Below, in pieces: positions 8,750 through 17,519 of a DNA stretch of 64,000 bases. The number at the start of each line of letters is the position of its first letter. The stretch's first letter is position 1. Origin of the DNA: Megamonas hypermegale_A. Its GTDB lineage: Bacteria > Bacillota > Negativicutes > Selenomonadales > Selenomonadaceae. Below the pieces are notes generated by a model that made no database searches, was not told the origin of the DNA, and worked only from the letters and a program-made list of their open reading frames with translations. Location of the stretch: the NCBI RefSeq assembly GCF_030371585.1, contig NZ_JAUDCE010000001.1; one strand, given 5' to 3'. A program made the translations under genes and the position numbers.

Positions 8750-9469
8750 TTAATATAAATCTCGCAGATACTTTCCTACCGAGCCGAAATCACTCATACT
8801 TCCTTTAATATCTATATTGCCGTGTCCGTCTACGTATTTTTCCAGCTTGCGTTTTACGCGCTGCAGGGCATTGTCTATGGATTTTACATGGCGATGCAGT
8901 TCAACGGCAATCTCCTGATACGATTTGCCGTCAAGGTACGCCATCAGCACTTTCCATTCCAAATCGCTCAGCAGTTTTTCCATTTTATCTTCAATATCCA
9001 AAAATTCTTCCCTATGTATCATCATCTCTTCCGGGTCAATTACCACCGAGCCTGAAATCACATCCAAAAGCGTTCTGTCCGACTCCTCGTCGTAAATCGG
9101 CTTATTGAGTGAAACATACGAATTCAGCGGAATGTGCTTCTGCCGCGTAGCCGTTTTCACTGCCGTAATAATCTGTCTTGTTATGCACATTTCGGCAAAT
9201 GCTCTGAACGACGACTGCTTATCATTGCGAAAATCACGGACGCCCTTATACAGGCCAATCATTCCTTCCTGAATGATATCCTCGCGGTCAGCACCGATTA
9301 AAAAATAAGCACGCGCTTTCACACGGACCAGATTGCGGTATTTCTTGATTAAAAAATCCAGTGCGACATCATCGTGCTTTTCTTTGATTTGTGCAACAAT
9401 TTCTTCATCAGACATTTGTTCCAAATGACTAATCTTAGCTTCTAAATCTTTACTATTTTCCATTACCAT
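8750..9469 (-). CDS. sigH: RNA polymerase sigma factor, SigH (Spo0H) type
   Basis: A sigma-70 family factor with region 2 (DREDIIQEGMIGLYKGVRDF, then FRAFAEMCITRQI) and region 4 (WKVLMAYLDGKSYQEIAVEL with the recognition helix KSIDNALQRVKRKLEKY). Region 1 is short, and the order and wording match the Firmicutes SigH family used in stationary phase, competence or early sporulation. Length is 239 aa, about 20 more than B. subtilis SigH, with a C-terminal tail (DIKGSMSDFGSVGKYLRDLY). The start follows TAGGAGA. No spore genes are seen here, so its role in this organism is open. Confidence 0.9.
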   Translation of the reverse strand: MVMENSKDLEAKISHLEQMSDEEIVAQIKEKHDDVALDFLIKKYRNLVRVKARAYFLIGADREDIIQEGMIGLYKGVRDFRNDKQSSFRAFAEMCITRQIITAVKTATRQKHIPLNSYVSLNKPIYDEESDRTLLDVISGSVVIDPEEMMIHREEFLDIEDKMEKLLSDLEWKVLMAYLDGKSYQEIAVELHRHVKSIDNALQRVKRKLEKYVDGHGNIDIKGSMSDFGSVGKYLRDLY

Positions 9470-9746
9470 CGCACTTGTCTCCTAAACAATAAAAACTTGC
9501 TACTTTAATTAGCTTCATTTAAATCCTTTTTATGACATAAAAGATTATGTATTTATATCCAGAATTATACCATTGACATCATTATTCAGTCAAGGATATC
9601 TGTGTCGTTTATTCGATATATAATTTAGTGAATACTACTGCAAACGCCTATTGTATTTGCTATAATATTTACTATCAAAATTCGTTTTATTACAAACTAA
9701 ATTTTAAAAATTTCACTAAAAATAAAATCTGAAAGGAATGCTGTTT

Positions 9747-10313
9747 ATGCTGATTTTAGCTTCTGCTTCACCGCGCCGCCGTGAACTTCTAACTCAAATT
9801 AACTGTAACTTTGTCTGCCGCGTTGCCGACTGCACCGAAATTTCGCCCGCACAGGAAAAAAATCCTGCAAAGCTCGTCAAACAAAACGCTATCTTAAAGG
9901 CTCTTGCCGCCGTTGACAGCGATAAACCGGATGAAATTATTCTCGGTGCCGATACGGTCGTTGCCTGCGGCAGTCAAATTTACGGCAAGCCAAAAGACGA
10001 TGCGGACGCCTTTTCCATGCTCAAGAGCCTGTCCGGCCGCACGCATCAGGTTTATACAGGCATCGCTCTCATCCGCGGCGGAGAAATTTTTCATGATGTT
10101 GTCGCTACGGACATTACAATGAAAGAAATCTCCGACGAAGAAATAAACCGCTATATCGCTTCCGGCGAGCCGCGCGGCAAAGCGGGCGCTTACGCCATTC
10201 AGGGACTGGCCAGCGTATTCATCAAAAAAATAAACGGCTGTTATTTTAATGTAGTCGGATTGCCGCTGAGCGCACTGTACGATTTAGCCAAAAAAGCTGA
10301 TGTCAGCTTATGA
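9747..10313 (+). CDS. maf: Maf family nucleoside-triphosphate pyrophosphatase
   Basis: Maf proteins hydrolyse non-canonical or specific NTPs to monophosphates (dTTP/UTP or m7GTP pyrophosphatases) and are linked to division arrest. The N-terminal signature LILASASPRRRELL, the catalytic region ADTVV and the motif GKAGAYAIQG are all present. The start at 9747 was chosen over an ATG at 9738 because GAAAGGA sits correctly for the former. Length is 188 aa. The gene overlaps radC by four bases and begins a maf-radC-mreBCD run, a common bacterial order. Confidence 0.93.
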   Translation: MLILASASPRRRELLTQINCNFVCRVADCTEISPAQEKNPAKLVKQNAILKALAAVDSDKPDEIILGADTVVACGSQIYGKPKDDADAFSMLKSLSGRTHQVYTGIALIRGGEIFHDVVATDITMKEISDEEINRYIASGEPRGKAGAYAIQGLASVFIKKINGCYFNVVGLPLSALYDLAKKADVSL

Positions 10314-10999
10314 CTATAATGGTAAAAGATTTGCCGGACGAGGAACGGCCGCGCGAAAAACTGCTGACTTTCGGCGCACAATATCTGAGCAATACGGAGC
10401 TTTTGGCTATTTTGCTCCATTCCGGCACGCGCCGCAAATCCGTGCTGGAAGTGGCGCAGGAGATTTTATCCACCTATAAGTCAGACGGACTTGCTTCTAT
10501 TGTAAATGTCCCGCCCAGCGAACTCACCCGCATCAACGGTCTGGGCCCGGCAAAGGCAGCTACGCTTTTGGCGGCGGTGGAACTGGGACTGCGCATCGCC
10601 AAAAAGCCGGCGAACAACAGATACGTCATCAAAACGCCCGACGATGCGGCAAATTATGCAATGCCCCGCCTGCGCTACGAAAAACGTGAGCATTTCGCCA
10701 TTTTATTGCTCGACACGAAAAATCAGGTAATCACTTTTCCCGATATATCCATCGGTTCGCTCAACGCCTCCATCGTCCATCCGCGCGAGGTTTTCCGCTG
10801 CGCCATCGCGCACTGCGCTTCCAGCATCATCCTCGTGCACAACCATCCCAGTGGCGACCCTGCTCCCAGCACGGAAGATATCAATGTTACTTTCCGCCTT
10901 ATAAAATCCGGTAAAATTCTCGATATCGAAATTCTTGACCATATTATTATCGGAGACAATAAATATACTAGCTTAAAACAGCAAGGTATGATAAAATAA
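10310..10999 (+). CDS. radC: RadC/YsxA family JAB-domain protein
   Basis: The N-terminal helix-hairpin-helix region (LTRINGLGPAKAATLLAAVELG) and the C-terminal JAB/MPN metalloprotease-like motif HNHPSGDPAPSTED identify RadC. The motif has the histidines and aspartate expected for zinc. Despite the name, a DNA-repair role is not established for the family. The start overlaps the maf stop (ATGA), indicating translational coupling. Length (229 aa) is typical. Confidence 0.93.
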   Translation: MTIMVKDLPDEERPREKLLTFGAQYLSNTELLAILLHSGTRRKSVLEVAQEILSTYKSDGLASIVNVPPSELTRINGLGPAKAATLLAAVELGLRIAKKPANNRYVIKTPDDAANYAMPRLRYEKREHFAILLLDTKNQVITFPDISIGSLNASIVHPREVFRCAIAHCASSIILVHNHPSGDPAPSTEDINVTFRLIKSGKILDIEILDHIIIGDNKYTSLKQQGMIK

Positions 11000-11048
11000 A
11001 TATTCAGATTGTAATCATTGTAATCTATGAAGGGAGTAAATTTTTAAC

Positions 11049-12092
11049 ATGAAGTGGAAATTATTTGGTGGTTTTTCCCAAGACATCGGTATCGATTTAG
11101 GAACGGCCAATACTTTAGTGCATCTCAAAGGCAAAGGTATTGTGCTTCGTGAACCATCTGTTGTTGCTATCAGAAAAGATACTGGCGCAGTTTTAGCTGT
11201 CGGCTCGGATGCCAAAGGCATGATTGGCCGCACACCTGGCAACATTGTGGCTATCCGTCCAATGAAAGACGGCGTCATTGCTGATTTTGAAGTAACGCAA
11301 GCAATGTTAAAATATTTTATAAATAAAGCTAGAAACGGTTCCTCTTTCAGCAAACCGCGCGTTGTCATCGGCGTTCCTTCCGGCGTTACGGAAGTTGAAA
11401 AACGCGCCGTTGTCGATGCGGCTGTTCAGGCCGGCGCAAGAGAAGCGTTTCTGATTGAAGAACCGATGGCAGCTGCTATCGGTGCAGGTCTGCCTGTCGA
11501 AGAAGCAACCGGCAGCATGGTTGTGGATATCGGCGGCGGCACTACGGAAATCGCCGTTATTTCTCTCGGCGGTATCGTTACGAGCTGCTCCATCCGCGTA
11601 GCAGGCGATGCGCTTGACAGTGCCATCATTCAGTACATCAAACGCAAATACAACCTCATGATTGGCGAACGCACAGCTGAAGAAATCAAAATGTCCATCG
11701 GCAACGCCATGGTCAGCGACGATATGGAACAGGATTTCGAAATCAGAGGACGCGACCTCGTCAGCGGTCTGCCGAAAACACTGACCATTCATGCCGATGA
11801 AATCACTGAAGCACTGAAAGACCCGGTAAGAAAAATCATCGACGTTGTAAAAATGACGCTGGAAAGAACTCCACCGGAACTTGCCGCCGACATTTTGGAC
11901 CGCGGTATTATGCTCACCGGCGGCGGCGCACTGCTGCACAACCTCGACAAAGTTCTTTCGCAGGAAACGGGAATGCCTGTAATTATCGCTGAGGACCCGC
12001 TCTCCTGTGTAGGCGAAGGCACTGGTAAATCTCTGGAAAACATCAATTTACTCAATAATGTAATCCTCAGCGACAAGAAGTTGAATAAATAA
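11049..12092 (+). CDS. mreB: Rod shape-determining protein MreB
   Basis: MreB is an actin-like ATPase that forms membrane-bound filaments guiding lateral wall synthesis. The N terminus carries the phosphate-1 motif (DIGIDLGTANT), followed by VVDIGGGTTEIAVI (phosphate 2) and the adenosine motif GIMLTGGGALL. The short hydrophobic, basic N terminus (MKWKLFGGF) suits membrane binding. Length is 347 aa. It shares one base with mreC and heads the mreBCD-mrdA block. Confidence 0.97.
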   Translation: MKWKLFGGFSQDIGIDLGTANTLVHLKGKGIVLREPSVVAIRKDTGAVLAVGSDAKGMIGRTPGNIVAIRPMKDGVIADFEVTQAMLKYFINKARNGSSFSKPRVVIGVPSGVTEVEKRAVVDAAVQAGAREAFLIEEPMAAAIGAGLPVEEATGSMVVDIGGGTTEIAVISLGGIVTSCSIRVAGDALDSAIIQYIKRKYNLMIGERTAEEIKMSIGNAMVSDDMEQDFEIRGRDLVSGLPKTLTIHADEITEALKDPVRKIIDVVKMTLERTPPELAADILDRGIMLTGGGALLHNLDKVLSQETGMPVIIAEDPLSCVGEGTGKSLENINLLNNVILSDKKLNK

Positions 12093-13003
12093 TGAAAATT
12101 CCTTCCAACAACAATTTTTCCGTTAAACGGCTTTTAATTGTAATTTTTGTCGTTATCAGCGTACTGTGCATCATATTTTTCGCAGCCATCAGCCGCTTCA
12201 ATACGCCGCTGTTTCATGCCGTCGTCATAAACATATTGGCGCCGTTTCAATCCGTGACGAGTGCCGTTTCCGGCAAAATTTCCGCTTTCGGCGATTATGT
12301 CGGCGACGTCTTTTATGTTTATGATGAAAACAGGGAACTGAAGGCGCAAAACGATGATTTGAAGGCAAGAGCCGCCCGCTCTGCCGAGCTCGAGTCGGAA
12401 AATGCGCGTCTGCGTCAGCTTTTGAACTACAAGAGCAATGCACCGCAGTTCGATTTACTGCCTGCCAGTGTAATCGGCCGCAACAGCTCGACCTGGAGCA
12501 ACCGTATCATCATCAACCGCGGCAGTGATGACGGCGTACGCAAGAATATGACGGTCGTAACGCCGGACGGTCTTGTCGGCAGCGTGCATGAAGCGTACGG
12601 TTCATATGCGGAAGTGGAACTGATTACCGACCCGCGCAGTGCTGTCGGCGCTATCGTTCAGCGTGCCGACTCGCGTCTTGCCGGTGTCGTAAAGGGAACG
12701 GCGGATTCTTCCTCGGCTATCAACATGACGAATATCCCGCAAAACGCCAATATTGTCGAAGGTGATATCATCGTAACCTCCGGTTTCGGCGGCATGTATC
12801 CGAAAGGAATTGTCATCGGTACGGTAACTTCACTGAAAAACGATATCGGCGGCCTTTTGCAGTACGCTGTGCTGTATCCTGCCGTAGATTTTCAGAAATT
12901 GGAGGATGTTGCCGTTATTACTAACTATCGTGAACCGGTACCTGCCCTCCCTCCGGCTGCTGCGCCGAGCGCACCGGCTGCCAACCAGGGTGAAGCCAAA
13001 TGA
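12092..13003 (+). CDS. mreC: Rod shape-determining protein MreC
   Basis: MreC is the membrane-anchored scaffold linking MreB to the elongation synthases. One transmembrane segment at about residues 14-34 is followed by a coiled coil (YDENRELKAQNDDLKARAAR) and a beta-rich domain (NRIIINRGSDDGV, GLVGSVHEAYGSYAEVELI). The C-terminal tail is rich in Pro and Ala. The ATG overlaps the mreB stop and the end overlaps mreD by four bases, so the three genes are coupled. Confidence 0.95.
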   Translation: MKIPSNNNFSVKRLLIVIFVVISVLCIIFFAAISRFNTPLFHAVVINILAPFQSVTSAVSGKISAFGDYVGDVFYVYDENRELKAQNDDLKARAARSAELESENARLRQLLNYKSNAPQFDLLPASVIGRNSSTWSNRIIINRGSDDGVRKNMTVVTPDGLVGSVHEAYGSYAEVELITDPRSAVGAIVQRADSRLAGVVKGTADSSSAINMTNIPQNANIVEGDIIVTSGFGGMYPKGIVIGTVTSLKNDIGGLLQYAVLYPAVDFQKLEDVAVITNYREPVPALPPAAAPSAPAANQGEAK

Positions 13004-13503
13004 AAACATTAATTCCGTGGTTTATCCTGCTGTTTCTGGCCTACGTTCTGCAATCAGCCTTCTTCAATGTCATTTCCTACAACGGCATTACGGTTGACCT
13101 GATTTTGCTGATAACGATTTTTCTCAGCATTCTCTATGATAAATACGCCATCTTGTACGGTTTCTGTTCCGGTCTGTTTCTCGACTTGGCTTCCGGCTCT
13201 TTTCTGGGCATACACACATTCACTTTTCTAATACTGTGCATACTCATCAACCGTCTAGCTCAGTTTATCTATAAAGAGAATATATTTCTGCCGCTGGTGG
13301 CTTCACTGGTGGCGACAATTCTAAATGATTTCATGATTGCTGTCCTCATCTTTTTATTGGGCTACGATTACAATATCTGGCAGGTGTTCAACAATATCAT
13401 CGTCACGCTCATCTACAACCTGATATTCACCTACCCTGTATATTTTGTCGTCGTTAAAGTCAACGACAAGTTGCAGGCCTTTATAAAAAGTCAAGAATTT
13501 TAG
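13000..13503 (+). CDS. mreD: Rod shape-determining protein MreD
   Basis: A small polytopic membrane protein of 167 aa with about five hydrophobic segments and the family-like stretch YGFCSGLFLDLASGSFLG. It overlaps mreC by four bases (ATGA). It is assigned from these features and from its fixed place after mreC. MreD works with MreC and the elongation transpeptidase. Confidence 0.92.
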   Translation: MKTLIPWFILLFLAYVLQSAFFNVISYNGITVDLILLITIFLSILYDKYAILYGFCSGLFLDLASGSFLGIHTFTFLILCILINRLAQFIYKENIFLPLVASLVATILNDFMIAVLIFLLGYDYNIWQVFNNIIVTLIYNLIFTYPVYFVVVKVNDKLQAFIKSQEF

Positions 13504-13606
13504 ACAGATACAATGTATATTTGATGTTTATATGATATAATTATAGTAACTTTTAGGTAAGCATATTTTTATATCCGTATATTATTTGATATATCAAAAA
13601 TAAAAT

Positions 13607-13633
13607 TAAGACACCTAAAGCAGGTGTCTTAAT
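13607..13633 (+). terminator. Hairpin between mreD and mrdA
   Basis: A 9-bp stem aagacacct/aggtgtctt precedes AATTTATTAT. The T-tail is weak and mrdA begins 23 bases later, so this could be a leaky terminator or a 5' stabilising hairpin. Confidence 0.45.
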
Positions 13634-13655
13634 TTATTATATAGGAGAAAATACT

Positions 13656-15464
13656 GTGAAATTTTGTGATAAACGTCTTAAAATTTTAGCCGGTATTCTG
13701 ACACTGATTATCGTCGCGCTCATCAGCCGCCTTGTTTATCTGCAGATTTACCAGGGTGAATATTTCGGCAAACTGGCCGACGGCAATCGCATTCGTCTCG
13801 TTTCCACTTCGGCGCCGCGCGGCATCATCTACGACCGCAATAATGTGCCGCTTGTCAACAACCGTCCCGCATTCACGGTGGAACTTTTGCCGTCGCTGGA
13901 GCCTGTTTCGCCGGAAGTCGTCGACCGATTGGCCAAACTCCTCAATATCAATGCTGAGGATATCAACAGCAAAATCGCCAATCATTCCGGTTTCGACCCG
14001 GTAACGATAAAAGTCGACGTTACACCGGAAATCATTTCCATTATTGAAGAACAGCAGGACTTGTATCCGGGCGTATTCATCGACACGAAGCCTGTCCGCA
14101 ATTACATTTATAAAACCGAAGGCGTGCATGTTCTCGGCTACGTAAGTGAAATCAGCGACAGCGAGCTGGAAGAAAAGAAAAAAGACGGCGATGACTCGTA
14201 CAAACTCGGCGATATCATCGGCAAATTCGGCCTGGAAAAATATTATGACAAATACCTGCGCGGCACGCCGGGCGGCGAACAGGTCGAAGTCGACGTAACG
14301 GGCAGACCGGTACAGCGTCTCGGCATGAAAGAGCCGATAAGCGGCAACAGCCTCCGTCTGACGATTGACTACCATATCCAGGATGCAGCGGAAAAAGCGA
14401 TGGATGAAGTGCTCAGCCAAATCGGCGTTCAGGCAGCCGCTGCCGTCGTTTTAAATCCGCAGACGGGTGAAGTGCTCGCCATGGTGAGCCGGCCGAATTT
14501 CGACCCGAACCTGTTTGCACTCGGCATTTCCACGAAAGACTGGAATGCTATCAACAACAATCCGCATTATCCGCTGGACAACAAGGCTGTTACGGGCGAA
14601 TATCCGCCGGGTTCCACGTTTAAAATCATTACGGGTACGGCTGCGCTCATGGAACACGTTGTTACACCGGATGAACTAATTTTCGACTCCGGTCAGCACT
14701 GGATTATTCCGAAAACGAATGCGGACGGCGAAGCGCTCGGCTACATCAATTTCGTACAGGCGCTGGCTCATTCCGATAACGTTTATTTCTACGAAATGGG
14801 CAACCGTCTGGGCATTGACCGCCTGGCAAAATGGGCGCGAGCCTTCGGCATCGGCGAAAAGACGGGCATTGACCTGTCCTATGAAGCCTCCGGCAACGTT
14901 GCCTGCCCGGAATATAAACGCAAAGTTTTCGATGAAGACTGGTATCTGGCGGAAACATTCGACGCCTCCATCGGTCAGGGCTTTACGCTTGCCACACCGC
15001 TGCAGATGGCTGTCGTCATGAGCGAAGCGGCAACGGGCGGCAAGAAATTCAAGCCGTATCTCGTACAGGACATCATTGATGCCAACGGCAATGTCGTTCA
15101 GCATTTCGACCCGGTACTATTGCGGACACTGCCGATTGACCCGTCTGTAGCCCAGCTCGTCCAGCAGGGTCTGCACGAAGTTAGTACCATTGGTACGGCG
15201 GCTTCCATGTTCAGGGATTTCCCTGTACCGATTGCCGGTAAAACGGGTACGGCGGAAAACTCGCACGGACGCGAACACGGCTGGTTTGTTGCCTACGGTC
15301 CGTTTGACAATCCGAATATAGCCGTTGCCGTAATCGTGGAAAATGCCGGTTATGGTGCAACTTCCGCCGTGCCTATCGGCCATAAGATTTTGACGGCGGC
15401 TTTCGGGCTCGACCAGCCGCAGCAAAACGCCGCAGCTCCGGCACAGACGCAGGCACAACCTTAA
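13656..15464 (+). CDS. mrdA: Penicillin-binding protein 2 (elongation transpeptidase)
   Basis: This class B PBP cross-links peptidoglycan during cell elongation with RodA and MreBCD. One N-terminal membrane anchor (residues about 8-28) is followed by the PBP dimer domain (SAPRGIIYDRNNVPLVNN) and the transpeptidase domain. The active-site set is complete: STFK near residue 318, SDN in the second motif, and KTGTAE near residue 528. The start is a GTG behind ATAGGAGA. The C terminus is a Gln/Ala/Pro-rich tail. The stop codon is followed immediately by an NPR repeat, which separates it from minC. Confidence 0.96.
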   Translation: MKFCDKRLKILAGILTLIIVALISRLVYLQIYQGEYFGKLADGNRIRLVSTSAPRGIIYDRNNVPLVNNRPAFTVELLPSLEPVSPEVVDRLAKLLNINAEDINSKIANHSGFDPVTIKVDVTPEIISIIEEQQDLYPGVFIDTKPVRNYIYKTEGVHVLGYVSEISDSELEEKKKDGDDSYKLGDIIGKFGLEKYYDKYLRGTPGGEQVEVDVTGRPVQRLGMKEPISGNSLRLTIDYHIQDAAEKAMDEVLSQIGVQAAAAVVLNPQTGEVLAMVSRPNFDPNLFALGISTKDWNAINNNPHYPLDNKAVTGEYPPGSTFKIITGTAALMEHVVTPDELIFDSGQHWIIPKTNADGEALGYINFVQALAHSDNVYFYEMGNRLGIDRLAKWARAFGIGEKTGIDLSYEASGNVACPEYKRKVFDEDWYLAETFDASIGQGFTLATPLQMAVVMSEAATGGKKFKPYLVQDIIDANGNVVQHFDPVLLRTLPIDPSVAQLVQQGLHEVSTIGTAASMFRDFPVPIAGKTGTAENSHGREHGWFVAYGPFDNPNIAVAVIVENAGYGATSAVPIGHKILTAAFGLDQPQQNAAAPAQTQAQP

Positions 15465-15575
15465 TTGTGCTAGTAAAACATCGAGCCTATAGCCAGCAGT
15501 ATAATACGATGTTGTCAGTTAATCTCACTAAATATAAACTATTATACTGCTTTAGAAAATCAACTAGCACAACAA
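15465..15575 (+). repeat. NPR interspersed repeat, copy 3
   Basis: The element starts on the base after the mrdA stop codon. It has the outer ends ttgtgctagt and actagcacaa and the long arm on the left. The central block is reversed (gatgttgtcagttaatctcac) and most of the left inner arm after agcagtataata is missing. It lies between codirectional mrdA and minC, so it is probably transcribed. Confidence 0.9.
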
Positions 15576-15603
15576 GTTAAAAATATAAATTTGAAGTGAT
15601 TAT

Positions 15604-16197
15604 ATGAATGAATTAATAACATTTAAGGGCACCAATAAGGGTTTACAGGTACTGATTGACAAAAGCCTCGATTTCGCCCAGTTACAGGAAGCACTGCATA
15701 AAAAGCTTGCTTCCTGCACCAATTTTTTTACTCCCGATACGGTTTTATCCTTAGAAGATTTACCTTTTTCCCGCGAGGAGAAATCCGTTCTAACCAATAT
15801 TTTTCAAGCTTATCAATTAAAACTGAAAATTATTGCCAAACAGGAACCGGCAAAAAAACCGTCCCTGCCCGACAAAATCATCAACCGCACGATACGCGGC
15901 GGTGAAGAAGTCACGTATAAAGGCTCCATCGTCATCTACGGCAATGTCAATCCCGGCGCCAAAATCATCGCCGGCGGCAACATCGACATTCACGGCAGCT
16001 GCCGCGGCGTGGTTCATGCGGGCGCATTCGGCAACAGCGACACCTGCATTATTGCCGACAAGCTCATGCCGCTGCAAATCCGCATCGCCGGTTTTATCGC
16101 GCGCAGTCCCGACGACAATGATGACAGCTCGTCCAAAGGCACGGAAAAAGCCGTGATAAAAAACGGCAATATTATCTTAGAACCGTTTGAACGCTGA
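15604..16197 (+). CDS. minC: Septum site-determining protein MinC
   Basis: MinC blocks FtsZ polymerisation away from midcell. The N-terminal FtsZ-binding domain (ITFKGTNKGLQVLIDKS) is followed by the C-terminal beta-helix that binds MinD (GSIVIYGNVNPGAKIIAGG, IDIHGSCRGVVHAGA). Length is 197 aa. It is upstream of minD and minE, as in other Min operons. Confidence 0.93.
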   Translation: MNELITFKGTNKGLQVLIDKSLDFAQLQEALHKKLASCTNFFTPDTVLSLEDLPFSREEKSVLTNIFQAYQLKLKIIAKQEPAKKPSLPDKIINRTIRGGEEVTYKGSIVIYGNVNPGAKIIAGGNIDIHGSCRGVVHAGAFGNSDTCIIADKLMPLQIRIAGFIARSPDDNDDSSSKGTEKAVIKNGNIILEPFER

Positions 16198-16255
16198 CTT
16201 TCCTGCACAAAAAGTCCAATCCAAAATCCACGAAAAATGAGAAAAATGAAATGAG

Positions 16256-17107
16256 GTGAATTTCTGCCGCTTACTGTGCAATCAAGTAGCAGAATTAATG
16301 TATATGACTCAATCCCATGATAACTGCAAAATCATCGTTATTACCTCCGGTAAGGGCGGTGTGGGCAAAACGACGACGACAGCCAACCTCGGCGCCGGTC
16401 TTGCCATGAAAGGCTATAAAGTGGCTCTTATCGATACTGATACGGGGCTGCGCAATCTCGACTTGCTGCTCGGACTGGAAAACCGCATTATGTACGATTT
16501 AGTCGATGTTACTTCCGGCCGCGTTCCGTATAAAAAAGCCCTTGTGCGCCATAAAAAATACGAACATCTGTTTTTACTGCCGACTTCGCAGATAAAAGAC
16601 AAACTGGCCGTATCGCCGGAACAGGTAACAGCTCTCTGCCAGGAAATGAGCAGCGAATTTGATTTCATTCTGATTGACTGCCCGGCGGGCATTGAACAAG
16701 GCTTTAAAACGGCCGTAGCCGCTGCCGATATCGCTTTAATCGTTACCATGCCGGAAATTTCCGCCGTACGCGATGCTGACAAAATCATCGGTGAGCTCAT
16801 GCGTGCCGGTAAGGAAAACATTCTGCTGATTGTCAACAGAATCCGCCCAGCTATGGTGGAAAAAGGCGAAATGCTCGACCTTGACGATATAAATGACATT
16901 CTAGCTATCAAATGTATCGGCCAAATCCCGGACGATGAAGCCGTTGTCACCTCCACCAACCGCGGTGAACCTGTTATCGCCAATGAAAAATCCATGGCAG
17001 GCAAAGCTTATGCCAACATCACGCGGCGCTTATGCGGCGAAAATGTCCCGTTCATGGATTTACACGTAAAAGAATCATTTTTTGACAAACTGAGAAAACT
17101 GTTTTAA
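16256..17107 (+). CDS. minD: Septum site-determining protein MinD
   Basis: MinD is a ParA/MRP-type ATPase that dimerises on the membrane and recruits MinC. The deviant Walker A SGKGGVGKTTTTANLG, the switch region DTDTGLRNLD and DCPAGIEQGFK are all present. The C terminus ends in an amphipathic membrane-targeting helix (KESFFDKLRKLF). The start is uncertain: a GTG at 16256 gives an odd 16-residue leader, while ATGs at 16298 or 16304 (MTQSHDN) give a normal N terminus but lack a clear ribosome site. Confidence 0.94.
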   Translation: MNFCRLLCNQVAELMYMTQSHDNCKIIVITSGKGGVGKTTTTANLGAGLAMKGYKVALIDTDTGLRNLDLLLGLENRIMYDLVDVTSGRVPYKKALVRHKKYEHLFLLPTSQIKDKLAVSPEQVTALCQEMSSEFDFILIDCPAGIEQGFKTAVAAADIALIVTMPEISAVRDADKIIGELMRAGKENILLIVNRIRPAMVEKGEMLDLDDINDILAIKCIGQIPDDEAVVTSTNRGEPVIANEKSMAGKAYANITRRLCGENVPFMDLHVKESFFDKLRKLF

Positions 17108-17122
17108 TGGAGGAAGAATATC

Positions 17123-17392
17123 ATGTTTGATGCTGTCATGAAGTTACTGAACAGAAACCGCAAAACATCCAAAGAAATTGCCAAAGACAGATTAAAAGTC
17201 GTTTTAATCCATGACCGTGCTAATATTTCTCCTGAAATTATGCAGGCAATAAAAAATGATATTATTGAAGTTATTTCTCATTATGTGGATATAGATAAGA
17301 AAGAAATGGAAATATCGCTGGAAAACGACAGCGAATCGGTAGCGCTTCTCGCCAACATTCCGATAACGCGCATAAAAAATGTTCGCAAATAA
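17123..17392 (+). CDS. minE: Cell division topological specificity factor MinE
   Basis: MinE displaces MinC from MinD and drives pole-to-pole oscillation. The anti-MinCD helix region (AKDRLKVVLIHDRANISPEIM) and the topological domain (IIEVISHYVDIDKKEMEISLE) are clear. Length is 89 aa. It is 15 bases behind minD with a GGAGGAAG site. MinE is absent from B. subtilis, so its presence is one sign of the diderm, Negativicutes-like origin of this segment. Confidence 0.95.
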   Translation: MFDAVMKLLNRNRKTSKEIAKDRLKVVLIHDRANISPEIMQAIKNDIIEVISHYVDIDKKEMEISLENDSESVALLANIPITRIKNVRK

Positions 17393-17400
17393 AAAATCTT

Positions 17401-17436
17401 AAAGACTATAATTGACCGATTATAGTCTTTTTCTTT
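17401..17436 (+). terminator. Terminator of the min operon
   Basis: A 10-bp perfect stem AAAGACTATA/TATAGTCTTT is followed by TTCTTT. Confidence 0.85.
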
Positions 17437-17519
17437 GTCTGTCAATTTACCCTGCTTGCAAAAAATGATACAATAATAGAGATATTAAACTTATCCCATC
17501 TTAATGAGGTATTATATTA

